The position numbers and the translations under genes were made by a program. This document shows, piece by piece, positions 6,379 through 10,856 of a stretch of 10,856 bases of DNA. How positions within the stretch are numbered: position 1 is the first letter of the stretch; each line of letters begins with the position of its first letter. The stretch covers positions 1 through 10,856 of the forward strand of contig JAABOA010000580.1 in assembly GCA_015680635.1 (NCBI GenBank). Reading direction: 5' to 3'. The notes beneath the pieces were generated by a model, which saw only the letters and a program-made list of their open reading frames with translations, ran no database searches and was not told where the DNA came from. The DNA is from Lunasporangiospora selenospora. Its lineage: Eukaryota > Mortierellomycota > Mortierellomycetes > Mortierellales > Mortierellaceae.

Positions 6379-7090
6379 GAATATGGGTGAGTGTGGGTTT
6401 AATGAATGTCTGCAAATATGCAAACTAAAGCAGTATGAATAAGCGTATGCGGTGTTCCAAGAGACAGATTGAGGTATTGTACAAGTGGACCTGAATCTTC
6501 AATCTTCAACCCTTTTATACTGCAACTTCCTCAGCGCTCCGCCCTAGAGAGGCTGAGCTTTCAAAGCGCACATCGGGTAAAAGAGTCGCTCAGTGCAAAG
6601 TAAACAATCGCGCACAAGGGTATAGGGTAGAATGATAGCGCTGGACTCAACTCCGTCCATAATTTTTAGCCATCTCGCTCAGCCCTCGTCTCATGGCTGA
6701 GTGACTCGGGTGTAGATTGCAGGGCCCAAAGAAGACTTGGTAGAACGTGCATGTGCCTCCTTTTTTTTAAAAAAAAAAAACAGTAACAGTAACAGTAACA
6801 GTAACAGGTAGAGTTGAGTCGAGACTGGACAAAGAGTCAGGGCATGGGCGAGACAGTACAGTTTGTGAAGTATGAAGCATTCTAGCGAGCACCAAGACGG
6901 ACGCAGGTGTCTGTCCGCGGAACGCTGCCCACCTAGCCTGGGACATTGCAAAATGCACCTTGAATCGCCCGACGTTTCGAACCCGCCCGAGGAAAGAACG
7001 AAATGATTAAAACAAAAAGGGTACATCCTTAGTCCAAGACGGGACGTGGGATTACCGAGCACAGTCCAGGGCCACAGATCGGCCCCAGGA
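6379..7090. other. Upstream region of the GPI-anchored protein gene
   Basis: No gene is supported here. It contains a T8A12 homopolymer junction and a (CAGTAA)4 microsatellite, listed separately. A minus frame of 139 codons (6691-7110) is a chance frame through the homopolymer and microsatellite: its middle is poly-Leu/Phe/Lys encoded by the repeats. Confidence 0.5.
6761..6807. repeat. T8A12 junction followed by (CAGTAA)4 microsatellite
   Basis: Eight T are followed by twelve A (6761-6780), then four perfect CAGTAA hexamers and a partial fifth (6781-6807). The T/A run is self-complementary. The block lies about 285 bases upstream of the TATA box of the GPI-protein gene. Confidence 0.85.
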
Positions 7091-7097
7091 TATAAGG
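7091..7097 (+). promoter_or_regulatory. TATA box of the GPI-anchored protein gene
   Basis: TATAAGG lies about 185 bases upstream of the ATG at 7282. The sequence from about 7130 to 7235 is C/T-rich, as in a fungal leader. A branch-like CTTAAC followed by CTCCAG (about 7239-7250) could mark a leader intron, but no convincing donor was found. Confidence 0.45.
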
Positions 7098-7281
7098 CAC
7101 TGGATCGCACAGAAGCTTTTGTCCATCAGACAGGTCCAACCAACCACCTCATCCCCCCTCCTCCATCGTGCACTGAAGCGGTCTCCCTCAATTCCTCACC
7201 CCCTCACCCCCTCTCCGCCCAAGCGCCTTCCTGGTTTACTTAACCTCCAGCCAATCACTATCGACCACAAACATCTACACC

Positions 7282-8982
7282 ATGAAGTTCCTGACTTTCT
7301 CGACTGCGGTGGTCTGCGTGACCGTTGCATCATCCACTGCTAGTGCCAATCTGCCACCCAGCCGTCACTACAACAGCGCCTCTGCTGCTCACTCTGCAAA
7401 CAGGGCCCTGGCCAACAAGAACGGTGTCCCGCGACACCATGAGATTAAAGGAGCTCAAATCCGTGGTCATCCTCTACCTGGCAGACCTGTAGCCATCATG
7501 CGACATGAACATCATGAGCATGGGGTCGAAGGCCACCGTGATGGTCACAAAAAATACAACAAGCACCACAAGCATAAACACCATCAGGATAAGCACAACG
7601 ATCATGACCACGGAGATCATGGCGACCATAGCGATCACGGCAGTCATGGAGACCATAGCGGCCACGGGAACGAAGACGGAGACAGAGACGAGAATGACCA
7701 CGAAGACGAGAATGACCACGGCGACGAATACGATATTGGAGACATGAACGAAGACGAGGGTGGAAATAACGGGCTAGGAGAAGAGCGCAAGCCTCAGAAG
7801 GGTCATAAAGATGAAGGGCACCACCACAAAGACAAGGACGAAAACGAAAACGATGAAATGGACGAGAGTGAGCACAGTGGAGAAGGGGTCAAGCATCACA
7901 GGGGAAAGGGAAAGGGAAAGGGCGGGAGCAAGAGTCCAGAGGATAACGGTATGGACCAAGGTGCTGAGAATGACACGGACAAGGGCACAGACAAAGGCAC
8001 GGGCAAGGGAAAAGGCAAGGGTAAAGGCAAGGGCAAAGGCAAGGGTAAAGGCAAGGGTAAAGGCAAGGGCAAGGGCCACGATGGTGAGGAACCAGGAAAG
8101 AAGGGCCCTTTGAGCGATAATGAAGAAAAGGATCCTAGCATCATGAAGGATGGTAGCGACGAAATGGACGATACTTTCGACGAGGACAAGGGAGACACTT
8201 TCTGGAGTTCAGATGGCAGTCATGACAGTGCCTCAGACAAGTCTTCAGATACTCCTCCATCCGCTGCTCCCCCATCCGTCGTCCCCCCATCGTCCGCTCC
8301 AGGTACTAAGGATGATAAGGCCGCCGCCGGTGATGGTGATCAGGGGGCAACGGTCCCAAATGTCCCACGCGACTATGCAAGTCCGCTCTGGCTGGTTCAG
8401 CCCTACAGTGCGTCGATCTGGGAACAGGGTCGCGACTACGTGATTGGCTGGGGCCCCAATCCCGACCCAGTCCTTGCAAAGTCTCTCAAGACAAAGACTC
8501 CAGTCGATATTCTTCTCATGCAGGGACCACCAGACTCTCTTAGAGAGATTGCGTTGCTCAAGGCCGGTGTTGATTCATCCATCCACTCCTTCCAGTGGAA
8601 AGTGCCTATGACGTTGAAACCTAGCAAGGACTATGCCATCCGCCTTGCACATACTGGCGCAGTTGACACTTACTCACATTACTTTGAGATCGTCAAGGGG
8701 GGTGATCCTCGATCAACTAAGAGCAACGTTGGTGAGCCATTACAGATGCCAGAGAAGGCAGATCTGCCTCAGCCGACCGCTGAAGGACCCATCATTAAGC
8801 CAGTGAGCCAACCGAACCCACTGCCTGCGGATCCCAAGCCTATTGTTCACGCGCCTCCTCCTAATCCAATTATCGAGTTTACTCCACCCAAACCGGCCTC
8901 TCACGCGTCTGCAGCCGAGAACAAGAGTGCCAACATGCTGGCCTTTGCGCTGACCCTCTTTGGTGCCGTTTATTTCTTGTAA
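7282..8982 (+). CDS. GPI-anchored cell-surface protein with His/Asp-rich and (Gly-Lys) tracts and a Kre9/Knh1-like domain
   Basis: This is a 566-residue single-exon protein. Residues 1-22 form a signal peptide (MKFLTFSTAVVCVTVASSTA), which holds the only cysteine. Residues about 73-155 are packed with His and Asp in degenerate GDH/SDH triplets, then DEND repeats. Residues about 156-330 are acidic and Lys/Gly-rich, with (Gly-Lys)12 at 241-264. Residues about 327-342 are Pro/Ser/Ala. Residues about 367-473 (from SPLWLVQPYSASIWEQG to YSHYFEIVKGG) match the Kre9/Knh1-like Ser-Thr-rich GPI-anchored family, a beta-sandwich found in fungal cell-wall proteins. A Pro-rich linker (about 512-543) leads to a GPI signal: small residues near 547-551, then a hydrophobic end (MLAFALTLFGAVYFL). 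It should be exported, GPI-anchored and attached to membrane or wall. Kre9-type proteins affect beta-1,6-glucan; metal binding by the His/Asp tract is inferred. The start is supported by the signal peptide and CACC before the ATG. Confidence 0.88.
   Translation: MKFLTFSTAVVCVTVASSTASANLPPSRHYNSASAAHSANRALANKNGVPRHHEIKGAQIRGHPLPGRPVAIMRHEHHEHGVEGHRDGHKKYNKHHKHKHHQDKHNDHDHGDHGDHSDHGSHGDHSGHGNEDGDRDENDHEDENDHGDEYDIGDMNEDEGGNNGLGEERKPQKGHKDEGHHHKDKDENENDEMDESEHSGEGVKHHRGKGKGKGGSKSPEDNGMDQGAENDTDKGTDKGTGKGKGKGKGKGKGKGKGKGKGKGKGHDGEEPGKKGPLSDNEEKDPSIMKDGSDEMDDTFDEDKGDTFWSSDGSHDSASDKSSDTPPSAAPPSVVPPSSAPGTKDDKAAAGDGDQGATVPNVPRDYASPLWLVQPYSASIWEQGRDYVIGWGPNPDPVLAKSLKTKTPVDILLMQGPPDSLREIALLKAGVDSSIHSFQWKVPMTLKPSKDYAIRLAHTGAVDTYSHYFEIVKGGDPRSTKSNVGEPLQMPEKADLPQPTAEGPIIKPVSQPNPLPADPKPIVHAPPPNPIIEFTPPKPASHASAAENKSANMLAFALTLFGAVYFL
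8002..8073 (+). repeat. In-frame 6-base minisatellite coding (Gly-Lys)12
   Basis: Twelve GGN-AAR hexamers (mostly GGCAAG and GGTAAA alternating) encode twelve Gly-Lys pairs. Third positions vary in an alternating way (GGCAAG GGTAAA as a 12-base unit), which points to slippage of a 12-base unit with selection for the protein pattern. A shorter copy (GKGKG) occurs near residue 208. Confidence 0.9.
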
Positions 8983-9474
8983 AGAAATGACCCCAACTCT
9001 TTGATTCATTGCCTTCTTGGGCATCCTTCCAGGAAGGGCCAAATAAGACAGTATGGCCGTCCGAATAGTACCTTCTATCTAGCAACCTCTGTCCAACAAC
9101 CCCCCTTTTAAACTAGACTAGATAATCATTCTCTCTTAATCCAGACTCGAATGACTGTATTCCTTGTTCAATCCTTTGCTCCCATTGTTGATCCTGTCTC
9201 TTCATCCAACACTAACTCTTTTGCAATTAATATTTTTTTCTTTTTTGTAATAAACATGATTTAATGCGAACAGAGGCATGAGCTGTGCGTGATAATAGAT
9301 CCTGTTGTAGTTGGGGTGCCCGCTGTAGGTATGAATAGCACACATCCTGTCTGCCACTGTCGTAAGTCTAGATCCAAATCATTTAGTGGATGTTGATGAA
9401 AAATATCTTAACACGGCCCGCTGCCTCTGATGTCGACAGGTGTTACTTTAGTTCTGCGTGTCAGATTATTGTTT
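8983..9474. other. Convergent 3' region between the GPI-protein gene and FIS1
   Basis: About 490 bases separate the two stop codons. The sequence is AT- and T-rich around 9225-9260 and contains an AATAAA for the plus strand. No AATAAA is seen for FIS1 on the minus strand within this stretch, so FIS1 must use a variant signal. No other gene is seen. Confidence 0.6.
9249..9254 (+). terminator. AATAAA polyadenylation-type signal of the GPI-protein gene
   Basis: AATAAA lies about 265 bases after the stop codon and directly follows a T-rich tract (TTTTTTTCTTTTTTG). A nearer variant AATAAG occurs around 9041. Confidence 0.5.
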
Positions 9475-10491
9475 TTACTTCTTCTTCAAAAGCGCGGTCA
9501 AGACGAGTGTGCCTACTGCTACAACACCACCAACAATGGCCATGCCAATGTAACCCTCTAAAAAAATAAAATAAAATACGGGTAGTTGGAACAAAAGAAT
9601 GTCAAATAGGGAGGGGGGGGGGGATGGTTAGTTCCAATAAACTGAAAGACAATAGCAGAAACAAATAGGCACCTCAAACCCAATAGCTCAGAGAGTCCTC
9701 ACCTTGGGCGACACGGTCATCAATCTCGCGGCGGAGAGCAAGAGCTTGACCATTGGTAGGCTCAAACTCCAGTAGGGATTCATTGAATTTTCGAGCATCA
9801 TTGTAGTTGCCAAGCTTGAAGTGACCCAATGCGAGGTAGAAAAGGCACTCGCGCCTCCTGTCAGGGACTTCGCGATAGATATCTGGAGTAGAAGAGCACG
9901 ACGAGTAAGAGGTTAGCAATAGTCCAAAACGCTGTAGACTGGGGATTAAAGGTGTGAAGTATGAGATGGTTGTCCTTGAGTCGACGGGAATGGTCTGCCT
10001 CGGGAAGTTTGCGGCTCCATGACGTTACCCGCTCGCTATCCTGACGCTCAACTCTTATCTTCTTCTTTTCGCATCTACTCCGTAGCGATGTCCTTCTACG
10101 CTTTATTTCCATCCACTTTGTTTTCGGTCGACTGAGAATACACTTTTTGTTGACTCGACTGTGGTGGTGGTAGGGGGTGGGGGAGTAACTGCGTCAACGT
10201 ACCTGTCAAGAGGAGAACGCCCTGGGTCTGCTCACGTCTGTTCTTGCTTTTGATAAGTCCCCAGGCATAGTTGAAACGAGTTTGCTCCGTCACGTACTCG
10301 CCTTCACGGACGTATTGCTTCCGAAGGACCTTGATTGTTCAGAAATTGTCCCATTAGTTGGCACAGTTCGCTTATTCCATCCAAATGCAATGGTAAAAAA
10401 CAGAAGCACGCAGAATGGAATTTACCTCGAGTTGGCTGTCCGAGAGGCAAGTGTCTGCATCAGACATGCTTGGGAGATTGCTTTCTGCCAT
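9475..10491 (-). CDS. FIS1: Mitochondrial fission protein Fis1, four exons
   Basis: Joining 10426-10491, 10203-10329, 9703-9882 and 9475-9557 gives 151 residues, the usual Fis1 length (about 150). All introns are GT-AG: 96 bases (GTAAAT...CAAG), 320 bases (GTACGT...CTCCAG) and 145 bases (GTGAGG...TTTTTTTAG), in phases 0, 1 and 1. Fis1 is a tail-anchored outer mitochondrial and peroxisomal membrane protein whose cytosolic TPR-like bundle recruits the fission machinery (Mdv1/Dnm1 in yeast). Hallmarks are [14 protein letters not shown] (41-54) in the first TPR-like repeat and [19 protein letters not shown] (66-84) plus [10 protein letters not shown] (86-95) in the second. The single C-terminal membrane anchor is at about 128-148, followed by KKK, the basic tail needed for mitochondrial targeting. 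The start [13 protein letters not shown] gives a short N-terminal arm like that of fungal Fis1; Met9 is an alternative. It is divergent from the gene at 10771. Confidence 0.95.
9613..9623. repeat. Run of 11 G (plus strand) inside FIS1 intron 3
   Basis: Eleven consecutive G on the plus strand give a poly-C run on the FIS1 transcript inside intron 3, about 55 bases before the acceptor. The exact length may be a sequencing or assembly uncertainty. Confidence 0.7.
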
Positions 10492-10770
10492 GTCGGTTGC
10501 TGTGGGTATTTGTTTTGTGGAAGAGAGATGTTGGGATGTGGATGAGTTGCTGGAAGGGATTTTTTTAGTTTGACGGGAAGAAAAGTTGCGGAAGGCCCAT
10601 GTCGACAGCCAAGACCGATCCTCTCTCCGACTCAGTCACCTGATACAACTATTTCTCTTTTTTTTTCTTCCTTTTGAAGCCGGAATATCAGCAACTTCGG
10701 GCTACGTTTCCGTTCCTTCAATAATCGATCACATCCAAAAGTTTAACAAGCAGCATTCATACTATTCACC
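10492..10770. promoter_or_regulatory. Divergent promoter region of FIS1 and the 10771 gene
   Basis: The 279 bases between the two ATGs must hold the promoters and leaders of both genes. No clear TATA box is seen on either side. A T/C-rich run (CTTTTTTTTTCTTCC type, about 10655-10675) lies about 100 bases before the plus-strand ATG, which fits a TATA-less housekeeping promoter. A CGACTCAGTCAC element near 10630 resembles an imperfect AP-1/Gcn4-type palindrome; that reading is speculative. Confidence 0.5.
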
Positions 10771-10856
10771 ATGGGAAGCTACACAAAAGCATTTGTCTGG
10801 GGATTCGGCATCGTCGGTGGCGCTTATGCACTCATGCTCACGACCGTACCCACAGA
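10771..10856 (+). CDS. Probable small mitochondrial membrane protein, Cbp4/UQCC3-like, N-terminus (cut by window edge)
   Basis: The frame starts at the ATG in TTCACCATGG context and runs 28 complete codons to the window end. It reads a short basic-polar start (MGSYTKAF), one membrane segment rich in Gly and Ala (about residues 8-24, VWGFGIVGGAYALML), then TTVPTE. This pattern of a short N-terminus, a single helix and a (T/V)PTE motif directly after it is what Cbp4-type assembly factors of the cytochrome bc1 complex show at their start, as far as I recall. Cbp4 helps mature cytochrome b at the inner mitochondrial membrane. Only the N-terminus is visible, so other small single-helix mitochondrial proteins remain possible. 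It lies head to head with FIS1. Confidence 0.42.
   Translation, partial: MGSYTKAFVWGFGIVGGAYALMLTTVPT

Noticed and set aside
6970-6995. TTCGAAC-type sequence, possible tRNA T arm
   Set aside because: The five-base stems on either side do not pair on either strand and no cloverleaf is found.
6691-7110. 139-codon minus frame with poly-Leu, poly-Phe and poly-Lys
   Set aside because: Its middle is the CAGTAA microsatellite and the T8A12 run, it overlaps the TATA box of the real plus gene, and its nominal start is not ATG.
7474-8198. Antisense and out-of-frame long frames over the GPI-protein repeats (Val/Met-rich, Leu/Ala-rich, Pro/Leu-rich)
   Set aside because: They arise from the period of the His/Asp and Gly-Lys repeats, which keeps all frames free of stops. 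The sense frame has signal peptide, domain and GPI signal.
9861-10112. 83-residue minus frame [14 protein letters not shown]
   Set aside because: It lies mostly inside FIS1 intron 2, whose boundaries are fixed by the strong match of the flanking exons to Fis1.
10282-10568. Plus-strand frames of 87 and 77 residues
   Set aside because: They are antisense to FIS1 exons 1 and 2 and the divergent promoter, with no independent support.

Overview
The window looks like nuclear DNA of a filamentous fungus, most likely an early-diverging lineage such as Mortierellomycota. Three things point there. There is a four-exon FIS1 gene with short GT-AG introns. There is a long secreted, GPI-anchored protein with a Kre9/Knh1-type (Ser-Thr-rich GPI-anchored family) domain whose wording resembles Mortierella-type proteins as I remember them. 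Genes are widely spaced, with TATA boxes, pyrimidine-rich leaders and AATAAA signals. The lineage is an inference from memory of the families; no database was searched.

Left part (1-2400): the minus strand carries the 5' end of a histidine-rich protein made of decapeptide repeats, cut by the window edge. Upstream of it, on the same strand, lies a possible 88-residue gene, with an AATAAA signal and then a TATA box in the gap between the two. The next kilobase is mostly unexplained, followed by a weak membrane-protein-like frame at 2105-2368 (-).

Middle part (2400-6500): a 216-residue cysteine-clustered orphan on the minus strand (2682-3332) has a TATA box about 105 bases upstream of its ATG. 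Several short candidates follow: two divergent reading frames that start on one shared CATG, the plus-strand one closed by a good-looking 86-base intron, and a 78-residue minus frame with an AATAAA signal downstream. A 12-base minisatellite with 48-base higher-order structure lies at 6271-6378. These middle calls are tentative.

Right part (6500-10856) is the well supported part. A 566-residue GPI-anchored cell-surface protein (7282-8982, +) combines a signal peptide, a His/Asp-rich tract, a (Gly-Lys)12 tract, a Kre9-like beta domain and a C-terminal anchor signal. It converges on FIS1 (9475-10491, -), the tail-anchored mitochondrial fission receptor. FIS1 shares a 279-base divergent promoter region with the start of another probable mitochondrial membrane protein (10771 onward, +), which resembles the Cbp4/UQCC3 complex III assembly factors and runs off the window. 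No rRNA, tRNA, CRISPR or transposon was recognised.
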